DNA of 64,000 nt from Streptomyces sp. NBC_00663 (GCF_036226885.1 NZ_CP109027.1:3100001-3164000), one strand, 5' to 3'. Shown: positions 1 to 9,058, counted from the first letter of the stretch. Notes: generated by a model from the sequence alone, not told the origin. A program made the numbers and translations.

Positions 1-156
1 TTCGAGTACTCGATCCCGAACCAGCTGAGCGTCTTCTACTCCAACTCCCTCACCGAGAGCGGCCCGTCCGGCTGGGACCCGCTGTGGATCATGCTCGGCG
101 TGACGGCCGTCGCGTTCGCGGGCGCGTGCGCACTGCTGGAGAAGCGGGACGTCTGA
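1..156 (+). CDS. ABC-2 type transporter permease, C-terminal end only
   Basis: The reading frame is open from the window edge to TGA at 154-156, giving the last 51 residues of a protein. It ends with a hydrophobic helix (around WIMLGVTAVAFAGACALLE) and a short charged tail, LEKRDV, which is how ABC-2 family permeases usually end. The rest of the gene, and presumably its ATPase partner, lies upstream of the window. The family call rests on this tail alone, so it is tentative. Confidence 0.5.
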   Translation, partial: FEYSIPNQLSVFYSNSLTESGPSGWDPLWIMLGVTAVAFAGACALLEKRDV

Positions 157-165
157 GCGACGTAC

Positions 166-495
166 CTAGAACTTCGGCGCGTTACGGGACCGCTGCACCC
201 GCGTGGTGCGGCGGTCCTTCGCGTTCCAGCACGCCTTGTGCCAGTGCCGCCGCTCGTCGACACCCGAGTGCTCCGGCCAGGCCACCACATGCGGGACGCC
301 GTCCGGGATCAGCTGGTCGCAGCCCGGGCAGCGGTAGGCCTTGCCCTGGGCACTCGCGCCCGCCACATGACGGATGTTCCACTGGTCGCCCTGCCAGCTC
401 TCCATGGACTGCCAGCCGCCGTACCGGCCGGACCGGTCGTCCTCGGCGCTCCGGCCGGAATCGGAACCCTTGGGTCGGTTGCGACGCGGGGACAC
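166..495 (-). CDS. small Cys/His-rich protein of unknown function
   Basis: This encodes 109 residues with a basic, disordered N-terminus (SPRRNRPKGSD). The C-terminal half contains CPGCDQL, then H, W and HWHKACW, a pattern that could bind one zinc ion (CxxC followed by HxxxC). Streptomyces genomes often label such proteins ATP/GTP-binding, but no P-loop is visible here. It converges on the ABC permease end and is divergent from the LLM oxidoreductase. Function unknown. Confidence 0.65.
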   Translation of the reverse strand: MSPRRNRPKGSDSGRSAEDDRSGRYGGWQSMESWQGDQWNIRHVAGASAQGKAYRCPGCDQLIPDGVPHVVAWPEHSGVDERRHWHKACWNAKDRRTTRVQRSRNAPKF

Positions 496-718
496 GGAAC
501 ACCTCTCGGGGTTATACAGGAAGCACGGGCCGTGTCCAGCCTACGCGGCACGGACAGGGGTACGCGAAGGGCACCAACCCTCGCAAGTCCCCCTCGCGGA
601 CGCCGCATTCGGCAGACAATCCGCAAATCTCTTCGCCAGGCCGTGTCCTCGGCACGTGTCAGACGGTTATGCCGGGTGGGGGAGCTCCGCGTCGGAGCCA
701 AGGAAGCAGGAAAAGCAC

Positions 719-1753
719 ATGCGTGTCGGAACTTTCGTGTTGGCTGCCCAGTTCCCGGGACAGGGCCAGGGGGAGGCACTGCACCGCGCGGTCCGCTCGG
801 CCGAGGTGGCCGAGGAGGCGGGTCTCGACTCGGTCTGGCTGGCCGAGCACCACTTCGTGCCGTACGGCACCTGTCCGTCGGCGATCACCCTGGCCGCGTT
901 ACTGCTGGGCCGTACCCGCCGGCTCCGGGTCGGCACCGCGGTCAGCGTGCTGCCCACCGCCCACCCGGTGGCCCTGGGCGAGCAGGCCGCGCTGCTGCAT
1001 CTCACCTCGGGCGGGCGCTTCTCGCTCGGCGTCGGCCGCGGCGGGCCGTGGGTCGACCTGGAGGTGTTCGGGTCCGGGCTCTCGGCCTACGAGAAGGGGT
1101 TCCCGGAATCACTCGATCTGCTGGTGCGCTGGCTGCGCGAGCCCTCCGTGGCGGCCGACGGCGAGCGCTACCGCTTCCGTGAGGTCCCCGTCGTACCGCG
1201 CCCGTCGGAGGCCCTGGCGGAGGAGCCCGGGTCGGGCCCGGAGGTCGTCGTCGCGTGCACATCACCGGCGAGTGTGCGGCTGGCGGCCGAGCGCGGGCTG
1301 CCGATGCTGCTCGGGATGCATGTGGGGGACGAGGAGAAGGCGGAGATGGTCGGCCTGTGGCGGCAGCACGCGCGCGCGGCGGGCCGTCCGCGGGACGAGA
1401 TCCTGGGCGCGGGCCATGTCTCCGCCGGCGTCTGCCAGATCGCGGACAAGCGCACGGACGCCGTCGAGGCGCTGGTGAAGGCGATGCCGGGGTGGCTGCG
1501 GCAGGGCCTTGAGGCCCATGTGACGGTCGACGGCCGTCATCGCTCGATGCGCGATCCGCTGGCGTACACCGAACTGCTCTGCGGGCTGCACCCGGTGGGT
1601 ACCCCCCGGCTGTGCGCCGACCGGCTCGCCGCCACCAGTGAGCGGACCGGCATCTCCCGCTTCGCCCTGCTCGTCGAGGGCTCGGGAGACCTCGCGGCGA
1701 CCGAGGAGAACGTACGACGGCTGGGCGCCGAGGTCCTCCCCCACCTCGGCTGA
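719..1753 (+). CDS. LLM-class flavin-dependent oxidoreductase
   Basis: A 344-residue member of the luciferase-like monooxygenase family, which uses reduced FMN or F420 on varied substrates in the cytoplasm. It opens with the typical first strand MRVGTFVLAAQFPGQG. The usual EEAGLDSVWLAEHHF segment and the GRFSLGVGRGGP loop follow. ATG at 719 is chosen because AGGAAGCAGG lies just upstream and the family's first beta strand begins there; the same frame stays open further 5' but that part has no family features. It stands alone on the plus strand. The substrate cannot be told. Confidence 0.85.
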   Translation: MRVGTFVLAAQFPGQGQGEALHRAVRSAEVAEEAGLDSVWLAEHHFVPYGTCPSAITLAALLLGRTRRLRVGTAVSVLPTAHPVALGEQAALLHLTSGGRFSLGVGRGGPWVDLEVFGSGLSAYEKGFPESLDLLVRWLREPSVAADGERYRFREVPVVPRPSEALAEEPGSGPEVVVACTSPASVRLAAERGLPMLLGMHVGDEEKAEMVGLWRQHARAAGRPRDEILGAGHVSAGVCQIADKRTDAVEALVKAMPGWLRQGLEAHVTVDGRHRSMRDPLAYTELLCGLHPVGTPRLCADRLAATSERTGISRFALLVEGSGDLAATEENVRRLGAEVLPHLG

Positions 1754-1835
1754 CCGTGAGACCCGCGCAGAGCTTGCCGCCCCGGTACTGAATGCACCTC
1801 CCGCGTACGGAGCGGCAAGCGAACGGCTCGCTGCG

Positions 1836-2228
1836 TCAGCAGTCCCGGAACTCCGGAGACTGGTTCAGCAGCTGACTGCGGACCGAGGTGAAGCGGACCA
1901 GTGTCTCGTCCACCGAGGCGTCCAGCGGGAACACCGCCACCCGGTGGCAGTTCTGGAAGGCCAGCCGTACTCCGAAGTGCCGTTGCAGCGCGCCGCGTAT
2001 CGCGTCACTCGCGAGCGTACGCAGCAGCTGACCGCGTGCCTGCTCGTCCGGCGGAGGCGTCTGGTTGTCGGCGAACGCACCGCCGTCGACCTTCAGCTGG
2101 GCCACCAGGGAGCTGATCATCTCCCATGCGTAGGGCAGGGAGGTCCGGACGCAGTCGACGAATTCCGCTTCGTCGACCTCGCCTCGCTCGGCCTTCTCGA
2201 GTAGGGCCGGTGAGACGTCGAGCGACAT
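1836..2228 (-). CDS. conserved hypothetical protein next to nucS
   Basis: This encodes 130 residues starting MSLDVSPALLEKAERG and ending with the Cys-containing tail SPEFRDC. ATG at 2228 follows a good AGGAG site, so the longer open frame up to 2417 is not used. The protein is acidic and helical at the N-terminus, with a beta-like C-terminal half; no catalytic motif is visible. It is divergent from nucS with about 250 bp between them, an arrangement I recall as standard in Streptomyces (SCO5389-type proteins). Function unknown. Confidence 0.7.
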   Translation of the reverse strand: MSLDVSPALLEKAERGEVDEAEFVDCVRTSLPYAWEMISSLVAQLKVDGGAFADNQTPPPDEQARGQLLRTLASDAIRGALQRHFGVRLAFQNCHRVAVFPLDASVDETLVRFTSVRSQLLNQSPEFRDC

Positions 2229-2482
2229 GGGTTCTCCTCTCGCACCCCCAAGCAACAGGGGTTGCCGGACAGTTGAGGGAGTCCGCGACGCCGAACACGC
2301 TGAGTACATGGCTCGCGACCTCCCGTTTACTACGGTAGGCAACGGGCCGTGACGGCACCAGGAGATTGCGTACATAGAGGGTCCCCAATGGGCACACAAT
2401 CGGCCACAAACGAACACGGGTGGTTCCGGGTGGTACGGGCCGAATCGCTTCGACGGCAGGCCGTCGAGTAGCGTTGCCCACC

Positions 2483-3154
2483 ATGCGTCTCGTCATTGCC
2501 CGGTGCTCCGTCGACTACGCGGGCCGGCTCACCGCCCACCTCCCGTCCGCGCCCCGCCTGATCCTCGTGAAGGCGGACGGCAGCGTCTCGATCCACGCGG
2601 ACGACCGGGCCTACAAGCCCCTGAACTGGATGTCGCCGCCCTGCACGTTGAAGGAGGGTTCCGGCGACGAGGACGGCGTCTGGACCGTCATCAACAAGGC
2701 CGGCGAGAAGCTGATCATCACGATGGAGGAGATCCTCCACGACTCCTCGCACGAACTGGGCGTCGACCCCGGCCTGATCAAGGACGGCGTGGAAGCACAC
2801 CTCCAGGAACTCCTCGCCGACCGCATCGACACCCTCGGCGACGGCTACACCCTCATCCGCCGCGAGTACATGACCGCCATCGGCCCGGTCGACATCCTCT
2901 GCCGGGACTCCGAGGGCCAGACCGTCGCGGTGGAGATCAAGCGGCGCGGCGAGATCGACGGCGTCGAGCAACTCACCCGCTACCTGGAGCTGTTGAACCG
3001 CGACCCCCATCTCGCCCCGGTGCGCGGCATCTTCGCGGCCCAGGAGATCAAGCCCCAGGCCCGTGTCCTCGCCACGGACCGCGGCATCGGCTGCACGGTC
3101 CTCGACTACAACGCCCTGCGCGGCATCGAGGACGACAAGCTGCGGCTGTTCTGA
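2483..3154 (+). CDS. nucS: mismatch-specific endonuclease NucS/EndoMS
   Basis: A 223-residue protein matching the actinobacterial NucS family from [16 protein letters not shown] onward. NucS cuts both strands at mismatches and replaces MutS/MutL in actinobacteria. The C-terminal RecB-like nuclease core shows GPVDILCRD followed by VAVEIKRRG, giving the catalytic D...ExK residues, then QLTRYLELL. The N-terminal domain is the DNA-binding part. The start at 2483 fits the family N-terminus; the upstream extension of the frame is not conserved in character. A convergent terminator lies just after the stop. Confidence 0.93.
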   Translation: MRLVIARCSVDYAGRLTAHLPSAPRLILVKADGSVSIHADDRAYKPLNWMSPPCTLKEGSGDEDGVWTVINKAGEKLIITMEEILHDSSHELGVDPGLIKDGVEAHLQELLADRIDTLGDGYTLIRREYMTAIGPVDILCRDSEGQTVAVEIKRRGEIDGVEQLTRYLELLNRDPHLAPVRGIFAAQEIKPQARVLATDRGIGCTVLDYNALRGIEDDKLRLF

Positions 3155-3180
3155 CAGCGGCTTTCGAGGCTCTACGACGA

Positions 3181-3215
3181 TGAGGGCCGGGTTCCCGCGG
3201 GGAACCCGGCCCTCA
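3181..3215. terminator. bidirectional terminator between nucS and the ATPase gene
   Basis: A perfect 16-bp inverted repeat (TGAGGGCCGGGTTCCC, 3-nt loop GCG, then its complement) lies between the convergent stops at 3154 and 3233. It is GC-rich with no long T run, as usual in Streptomyces. Confidence 0.85.
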
Positions 3216-3232
3216 CTGCTGGCGCAGGCGCG

Positions 3233-5749
3233 TCAGATCACCGTGTCCGACGCCGAACCCGAGGTGCTGGGCGTCCCGGCGGCGCTGCTCTCCGGGGCGC
3301 CGGCGGGCGCGCTGGAGGAGGCCGAACCACTGGCCGAGGTGGAGGTGGACGGGTCGTCCGTGGGGGTGGGCGTCGGGGTCGGCGTCGGCGAGTCGGTGGG
3401 CTCGGTCGGCGTCGGCGTCGGGGTGGGAGTCGGCGTGGACGACGTCGGCGGCTTCGTCGACGAGGACGGCGGCTTCGTCGTGGGCGTCTTCGACGGCGAA
3501 CTCGACGACGACGGCTTCTTCGTCCCGCTCGGATCGTCCGAGGGCTCCGCGCTCTCCGTCGGCGTCGGGTCGTCCGATGTGCCGAACGTGCCGTCGGGGC
3601 CCGGGTCGGTCGGGCGGCTGGTGGCCGTGCCGGTGTCGCTCTTGCCGTCGTCGTTCTTCGGCACGTCGGCGCCGAGGCTGCCGTCGTCCGCGCCCTGACT
3701 GGCCGACGGGTTGACGCCGACCTTGTCGGAGGGGTTGTTCGCGTCGTTGTCGGACGTCGCGCCGAGCGTCACCACCGTGCCGAGCACGGCCGCGAGGAGC
3801 GCGCCCGCACCGGCCGCGACGAGGTTGCGCCGGGCCAGGCCCTTGAGGCCGCCGCGGGCCTTGCGGTTCGGGACGGGGCCCGCGGGGGCCGCGGCCCGGT
3901 GGGTGACCAGGGTCGCCGTCTCGTTCGGCGGCTGGAGCGGCGGGAAGGCCATGGGGACGCCGCCGGGCGGCGACTGCGACTCCTCACGGCGGGCGTCGGG
4001 CACCTCCTCGCCGGCGGTCGCGGTGATCCCCAGCGGCACCCCGGACCGGTCGGCGACCAGGGCGAGGGCACGGCGGCCCGCGACGGTGCCGCGCTTGTCG
4101 GCGAGGGCGCCGCGCAGCGCGATGGCGGCCTCCAGCTCGGCGCGGGCCCGGTCGAGCTGGTCGGCACAGAGTGCGAGGACGCCCAACTCGTGGTGGAAGT
4201 AGGCCTGTTCGCCGACCTCGCCGGCGGCCCGGGCGGCTTCGGCGCCGAACCTCAGGGCCCGCTCCCAGGCGCTCCAGAGCAGCCCCGCGGCGAAGGCGGG
4301 CGCCGCGGTGCGGGCCAGCTGGACGGTGACGTTCTCCTCGTCCTCGGCGGGCGGCTCGGCGACCGGCACGAGCACGGCGAGGGCGGCGAGCACGGCGTCG
4401 GCCTCGGCGCACACGCGCTCGGGCGTGACCGAGGGATGCCCGGCCCACCAGGCGTAGTGCCGGCCCGCGGCCAGCGCCCGGGCCTCGATGTCATCGCCGT
4501 ATCCGGCGCCCTCCAGCTGGGTCTGCACCCCCGCGGCGAGCCGGTAGCGGGCACCGACCGGGGTGATGAGCGCGCAGCTCAGCAGCTCCCCCAGCGCGGC
4601 GTCGGCGTGTGTGTCGCCGACGAGGGCGGGCAGATGGGCCTGGTGCGGCACCTCGCCGCCGAGCGCCACGGCGAACCGCAGGGCGGTGCGCGCCGATTCG
4701 CTGAGCCGCCCGGCGAGCAGCGTGGCCGGTGCGGCGCCCTCGGCGAGCGAGGGCAGCGGTACGTCGTGGCCGTCGCCGGCCTCGAAGGGGGCGTCGATCT
4801 GGGCTTCCTGGAAGACGCCGAACTCGTCGAAGGCCTCGGCGCTGGCGCGCAGTTCGTCGCGCTGCCGCAGCAGGGCGCCGGCCTGCACGAAGCGCAGTGG
4901 CAGGCCCTCGGACTCGAACCAGAGGTCGCCGGCCCAGTTGGCCTCGTCCTCGGTGAGGACCCGGCCGACGGCACGCTCCAGGAGCTCCACTCCCCCGGCC
5001 CGGTCCAGGCCGCCGAGGAAGACCTCTTCGAGGGCCGAGTCGGCGGACGGGGCGGGGACGTCGGGGGTCGCGGCGACCAGGAAGGCGCACTCGGGGGTGG
5101 CGTCGAGCAGGTCGTCGAGGGCGGCGCCGCCGAACTCGACGTCGTCGAGGACGACGACCGCGCCGATCTCCCGGACGAGGGCCGGCAGCTCCTCATGTCC
5201 GGGCCGGTGCAGGGGTGCGTCGTAGACGGCGTAGAAGAGGTCGTGGAGGAGGTCGTCCGGGGTGCGGTGGAAGCCGCTGAGGCGGACGACGCCGTCGGGC
5301 GCGAGGTCCGAGCAGTCCTCGGCGACGACGTCGAGGAGGCTGGTGCGGCCCGATCCGGCGGGGCCGGTGAGGCGGACGGAGCGGCCGCGGGCGAGCAGCC
5401 GCACGAGGCGCTCGCGTTCGTCCTGGCGGGCCAGCAGCGGCAGCCTGGGCGGGGTGGGGCCCGGCGGGACCGGCGGGCGGGCCGCGCGGTCGCTCTCGGC
5501 ACGGTCGGCGGCGCCGAGCTTCCGCGGCCGGGCGGGCCGTTCGCCGGGCGGGCAGGCCTCTATCTCGCTGCCGTCGACGGGGTTGACGGTGAGCAGGTGG
5601 TCGCCGGCGACCAGCTGCACGGTGCGGGCCAGGGCGGGTGTGCTCTGGCCGAAGTCGGGTGTGAGCGGATCCCGGGTCGGACGCTGGCGCGACGGGCTGC
5701 CGTCACCGTCGTGGCCGTACTCCTCGGGTCCCCGGTTGTTCGGGTCCAT
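3233..5749 (-). CDS. large P-loop ATPase with TM anchor and Pro/Thr-rich tail
   Basis: This encodes 838 residues. After about 110 residues of disordered N-terminus comes an NTPase region with Walker A GPAGSGRTSLLDV and a Walker B-like VVVLDDVEF, resembling the STAND/LuxR-associated ATPases. A helical TPR-like region rich in Ala and Glu follows. Near the C-terminus a single membrane segment (LVAAGAGALLAAVLGTVVTL) is followed by about 150 residues of Ser/Thr/Pro/Asp, including runs of PT dipeptides. The tail would lie outside the cell if the ATPase is inside. ATG at 5749 (MDPNNRGPEEYG) is preferred to the longer frame from 5872. The target is unknown. Confidence 0.8.
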   Translation of the reverse strand: MDPNNRGPEEYGHDGDGSPSRQRPTRDPLTPDFGQSTPALARTVQLVAGDHLLTVNPVDGSEIEACPPGERPARPRKLGAADRAESDRAARPPVPPGPTPPRLPLLARQDERERLVRLLARGRSVRLTGPAGSGRTSLLDVVAEDCSDLAPDGVVRLSGFHRTPDDLLHDLFYAVYDAPLHRPGHEELPALVREIGAVVVLDDVEFGGAALDDLLDATPECAFLVAATPDVPAPSADSALEEVFLGGLDRAGGVELLERAVGRVLTEDEANWAGDLWFESEGLPLRFVQAGALLRQRDELRASAEAFDEFGVFQEAQIDAPFEAGDGHDVPLPSLAEGAAPATLLAGRLSESARTALRFAVALGGEVPHQAHLPALVGDTHADAALGELLSCALITPVGARYRLAAGVQTQLEGAGYGDDIEARALAAGRHYAWWAGHPSVTPERVCAEADAVLAALAVLVPVAEPPAEDEENVTVQLARTAAPAFAAGLLWSAWERALRFGAEAARAAGEVGEQAYFHHELGVLALCADQLDRARAELEAAIALRGALADKRGTVAGRRALALVADRSGVPLGITATAGEEVPDARREESQSPPGGVPMAFPPLQPPNETATLVTHRAAAPAGPVPNRKARGGLKGLARRNLVAAGAGALLAAVLGTVVTLGATSDNDANNPSDKVGVNPSASQGADDGSLGADVPKNDDGKSDTGTATSRPTDPGPDGTFGTSDDPTPTESAEPSDDPSGTKKPSSSSSPSKTPTTKPPSSSTKPPTSSTPTPTPTPTPTEPTDSPTPTPTPTPTDDPSTSTSASGSASSSAPAGAPESSAAGTPSTSGSASDTVI

Positions 5750-6024
5750 AGGTTTCAAGCCCCCCAAAAGCGTCTCGTGTGTCGTGGGTCCTCCGGGACC
5801 CAGGCCCCCTCCGGCCTGCTGCACACCGCGCTGTCGCTTCTGGTCCGGGCCCGCTCGTTCAGGGATGTACATCCAGCGGGCGACCGAACCCTAAACCTTC
5901 GCACAGTATCTACGACAGCCCGGGGTACCGCGCCGTCCGAGACGTCACAGTCTCGTGAGGATTGTGCGCGTCGCGGCTTTCACCATTGCAACACCGGGCG
6001 CTCACACCGCAGGCACACGAGGGT

Positions 6025-6348
6025 TCACACCCGGGGCAGCGACTCCACCCCGATGCCGCCCTCGATCGCCAGGATCCGGTGCAGCCGGGTGGCCACCAGC
6101 AGGCGCTGCATCTGCGGCGGTACGTCGCGCAGCACCAGGCGTCGGCCGCAGCGGCCGGCCCTGCGGTGGGCCCCCATGATCACCCCGAGTCCGGTGGCGT
6201 CCCAGGAGTCGAGCTCGGACAGGTCGAGCACGAGATCGCCGACTCCGTCGTCGACGGCCGTGTGCAGGACTGTACGGGCGTCCGCCGCGCTGCGGACGTC
6301 GAGGCGGCCCCCGACGACCAGCTCGACGTGGTCGCCCCTGATGAACAT
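6025..6348 (-). CDS. STAS-domain anti-sigma factor antagonist-like protein
   Basis: A 107-residue single STAS domain of the SpoIIAA/RsbV type, which normally binds anti-sigma kinases when unphosphorylated. Visible elements are the first strands (GDHVELVVGGRLDVRSA), LVLDLSELDSWDATGLGVI and the C-terminal helix. In SpoIIAA the phosphorylated Ser follows the Asp of MDSSGLG; here the same stretch reads WDATGLG, so that position is Ala and the next is Thr. Either Thr is the site or the protein is not switched in the usual way. It stands alone between the ATPase and hbd genes. Confidence 0.87.
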   Translation of the reverse strand: MFIRGDHVELVVGGRLDVRSAADARTVLHTAVDDGVGDLVLDLSELDSWDATGLGVIMGAHRRAGRCGRRLVLRDVPPQMQRLLVATRLHRILAIEGGIGVESLPRV

Positions 6349-6507
6349 ATGCGCTCCCCGTGGTGCGTCTCGTGCTCCGCGAATGTGATGTCCGGTGATG
6401 CAACCTCTGACTGCGCGAGGCGGTCAGAGGTTGCCGTCTGTAAGCGAACCGATACCGAATTCACCCCTCGGTGTGACACCTGAGGGGCGTATGTGCATTC
6501 GGGCGTT

Positions 6508-6573
6508 GATCAGTACGTGTACCGGGTGCCGATCAGTACGTGTACCGGATGGTGATCAGTACGTGTAGAAGCC
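6508..6573. repeat. 23-bp tandem repeat, nearly 3 copies, over the hbd stop codon
   Basis: Units begin GATCAGTACGTGTAC at 6508, 6531 and 6554. The third is the true end of the dehydrogenase gene including its stop. The first two are near-identical copies just beyond the stop, each repeating the stop codon. Confidence 0.85.
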
Positions 6574-7404
6574 CTGCCCGCTCTTGCGCCCGATGTCACC
6601 GGCGTCAACCATCCGGCGCATCAGCTCCGGCGGAGCGAACTTCTCGTCCTGGGACTCTGTGTAGATGTTGCCGGTGGCGTGCAGCAGGATGTCGACGCCG
6701 GTGAGGTCGGCCGTGGCGAGCGGGCCCATGGCGTGCCCGAAGCCCAGCTTGCAGGCGAGGTCGATGTCCTCGGCCGTGGCCACGCCCGACTCGTAGAGCT
6801 TGGTGGCCTCGACGACGAGGGCGGAGATGAGCCGGGTGGTGACGAAGCCGGCGACGTCCCGGTTGACGACGATGCAGGTCTTGCCGGTCGACTCGGCGAA
6901 CTCCCGCGCCGTGGCGAGGGTTTCGTCGCTCGTCTTGTAGCCGCGGACGAGCTCGACGAGCTTCATCATCGGCACGGGCGAGAAGAAGTGGACGCCGACG
7001 ACCCGCTCGGGGTGCTCGGTGGCCGCCGCGATCTTGGTGATCGGGATGGCGGAGGTGTTGGAGGCGAGAACGGCGTCCGGCCGCACGATCTTGTCGAGCG
7101 CGCGGAAGATCTCGTGCTTCACTTCGAGCTTCTCGAAGACCGCCTCGACGACGATGTCGGCGTCCGCGACGGCGTCCAGATCGGTGGTCGCGGTGATCCG
7201 GCCGAGGGCGGCGTCGGCGTCGTGCGCCTCCATCTTGCCCTTGCTCACGAACTTGTCGTACGAGGTCTTGATGCCGTCGGTGCCACGCTTGAGAGCCTCG
7301 TCGGTGACATCCCGCAGGACGACGTCCCAGCCCGCCTGAGCGGAGACCTGGGCGATCCCGGAACCCATCAAGCCGGCGCCGATGACGGCAAGCTTCCGTG
7401 CCAC
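6556..7404 (-). CDS. hbd: 3-hydroxybutyryl-CoA dehydrogenase
   Basis: A 282-residue NAD(P)-dependent 3-hydroxyacyl-CoA dehydrogenase. The N-terminal Rossmann motif is AVIGAGLMGSGIAQV (GxGxxG). The middle has ASNTSAIPITKIA and VGVHFFSPVPMMKLVE with the catalytic His region. The C-terminal helical domain ends RKSGQGFYTY, the family's normal terminus. It interconverts acetoacetyl-CoA and 3-hydroxybutyryl-CoA, serving butyrate/PHB metabolism and the supply of precursors such as ethylmalonyl-CoA. It is monocistronic on the minus strand, with a TetR gene upstream in the same direction. Confidence 0.94.
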   Translation of the reverse strand: MARKLAVIGAGLMGSGIAQVSAQAGWDVVLRDVTDEALKRGTDGIKTSYDKFVSKGKMEAHDADAALGRITATTDLDAVADADIVVEAVFEKLEVKHEIFRALDKIVRPDAVLASNTSAIPITKIAAATEHPERVVGVHFFSPVPMMKLVELVRGYKTSDETLATAREFAESTGKTCIVVNRDVAGFVTTRLISALVVEATKLYESGVATAEDIDLACKLGFGHAMGPLATADLTGVDILLHATGNIYTESQDEKFAPPELMRRMVDAGDIGRKSGQGFYTY

Positions 7405-7540
7405 TGTTGCGACTCCCCTTTGTACGCCTTACCCGCTGTTTGGATTGCCTCTTCGGCGGACCTTAGCGTTCGTGAGGTGCTGTGTGACCGGTAAGTAATG
7501 CGCGTCACGTCTCATCTGACGGACATCACACCGGCAGACG

Positions 7541-8182
7541 TCACGACGGGTCCCGTACGGCGTAGTTGAGCACCTTCTGGCTCAACAGCCCCTCGATCTC
7601 GTCGAGCAGTACGAGCACCTCACGGGACACTTCATCCGGATTGCGGCCCTTGACCATCTCACGCCCGATAACGCCCATGACGGTGTGGTGGATCCAGTTG
7701 AGCTGACCGGCCATCAGCGTGGGGATCGGGTCGTCCTCGGCGGCGGCGGTCTCCTCGCGCAGGGCTGTCTCCAGATTCTCCTGGACCTCCTGCTGGATGC
7801 TCCACAGTCGCGACTGAAGCGGTGGCGCGGCATGGATGACCCGCATGAACCGGTCGTACCCGGCCATCAGCCCGACCCGGGGCGAGACCGCCTCGACCTC
7901 GTCGCGCAGCTCCCGCAGCAGGGCGGCGGCGGCCGACTCGCCGGCGTCCCGGCCGCGCACCCAGCGGGCCAGGCGGTCGACGACGCCCTTGCTGCGGTCG
8001 AGGAAGAGGTCCTCCTTGGTGGCGAAGTAGTTGTAGACGGTGTTGACGGAGACATCGGCGGCCTCCGCCACGTCCGCGATCGTCACGTCCATGAAGCCGC
8101 GCTCCAGGAACAGCCCGGTGGCGATGTCCGAGATCCGCTGTCTCGTCTCGCGCTTCTTCCGCTCCCTGAGCCCCTCTGTCAT
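7541..8182 (-). CDS. TetR-family transcriptional regulator
   Basis: A 213-residue regulator. The N-terminal helix-turn-helix is clear: TRQRISDIATGLFLERGFMD then TIADVAEAADVSVNTVYNYF. The C-terminal ligand domain is not diagnostic. ATG at 8182 (MTEGLRERKKRE) gives the family N-terminus; the frame extends to 8233, but that stretch overlaps the operator and looks non-coding. The gene is divergent from a two-gene ABC exporter with an inverted repeat between them, so it most likely represses that exporter and itself. Confidence 0.9.
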   Translation of the reverse strand: MTEGLRERKKRETRQRISDIATGLFLERGFMDVTIADVAEAADVSVNTVYNYFATKEDLFLDRSKGVVDRLARWVRGRDAGESAAAALLRELRDEVEAVSPRVGLMAGYDRFMRVIHAAPPLQSRLWSIQQEVQENLETALREETAAAEDDPIPTLMAGQLNWIHHTVMGVIGREMVKGRNPDEVSREVLVLLDEIEGLLSQKVLNYAVRDPS

Positions 8183-8210
8183 GGTCCACATCCTAACTTC
8201 GGTGGTGTCT

Positions 8211-8241
8211 CTTAAATTTTGGGGCCATTGCAAAATTTAAG
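8211..8241. promoter_or_regulatory. palindromic operator between tetR gene and ABC exporter
   Basis: CTTAAATTTT and its exact complement AAAATTTAAG form 10-bp arms around an 11-nt spacer. This AT-rich palindrome stands out in GC-rich DNA and lies 28 bp before the tetR start and 21 bp before the exporter start, as expected for a TetR operator controlling both directions. Confidence 0.85.
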
Positions 8242-8262
8242 GCTCTCTGTTTTTCTGGGCGC

Positions 8263-9045
8263 ATGACCGTCATCAGTACGGCCGGACTGGCCCGTACCTT
8301 CCAGACCAAGCGCGGCCCCGTGGAGGCCGTGCGCGGCATCGACCTGACCGTCCGCGAGGGCGAGATCCTCGGCTTCCTCGGCCCGAACGGCGCCGGGAAG
8401 ACCACCACCCTGCGCATGCTCACCACCCTGCTCGCCCCGACCGGCGGAGCCGCGACCGTCGCCGGTCACGACCTCGCCACGGACCCGGCCGGGGTCCGCC
8501 GGGCCTGCGGATACGTGGCCCAGTCCGGCGGCGTCGACCCGCAGATCGGCGTGCGCGAGGAGCTGGTCACCCAGGGCCGCCTCTACCGGCTGACGAAGAA
8601 CCAGGCCGCCGACCGCGCCGAGGAGTTGGCCCACGACCTCGGCCTGACCGAGCTGCTCGACCGCAAGTGCGGGGAGCTGTCGGGCGGCCAGCGCCGCCGC
8701 CTGGACATCGCGATGGCGCTGACCCACCACCCGAAGGTCCTCTTCCTCGACGAGCCGACCACCGGCCTCGACCCCGGCAGCCGCGCCGACCTGTGGGACC
8801 TGATCCGGCGCCTGCGCGCCCAGCACGGCACGACCGTCTTCCTCACCACCCACTACCTCGACGAGGCCGACGCCCTCTCCGACCGCCTGGTGATCGTCGA
8901 CCGGGGCGTGGTCGTGGCCGAGGGCACCCCGACCGCGCTCAAGCTGGAGTACGGCGGCTCGATCGACGCCACGCTCCAGGACACGTTCCTCGCCATCACC
9001 GGCCGCAGCGCGCCTGAGGCCGACGCCGCCCCCGTAGCCGTATAG
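8263..9045 (+). CDS. ABC transporter ATP-binding protein (drug-export type)
   Basis: A 260-residue ATPase of the DrrA/CcmA kind. It shows Walker A GPNGAGKTTT, the signature ELSGGQRRRLDIAM, Walker B KVLFLDEP and the H-loop FLTTHYLDEAD. It is followed 13 bp later by its ABC-2 permease, so the two form an exporter. Control by the divergent TetR protein is inferred from the operator just upstream. The substrate is unknown; such pairs export antibiotics, lipids or other hydrophobic compounds. Confidence 0.93.
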   Translation: MTVISTAGLARTFQTKRGPVEAVRGIDLTVREGEILGFLGPNGAGKTTTLRMLTTLLAPTGGAATVAGHDLATDPAGVRRACGYVAQSGGVDPQIGVREELVTQGRLYRLTKNQAADRAEELAHDLGLTELLDRKCGELSGGQRRRLDIAMALTHHPKVLFLDEPTTGLDPGSRADLWDLIRRLRAQHGTTVFLTTHYLDEADALSDRLVIVDRGVVVAEGTPTALKLEYGGSIDATLQDTFLAITGRSAPEADAAPVAV

Positions 9046-9058
9046 GAATCCCCCGAAG

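Noticed and set aside
84..1478. Plus-strand frame across the first 1.4 kb
   Set aside because: Arg/Ser/Pro-rich shadow of the oxidoreductase gene and its upstream region.
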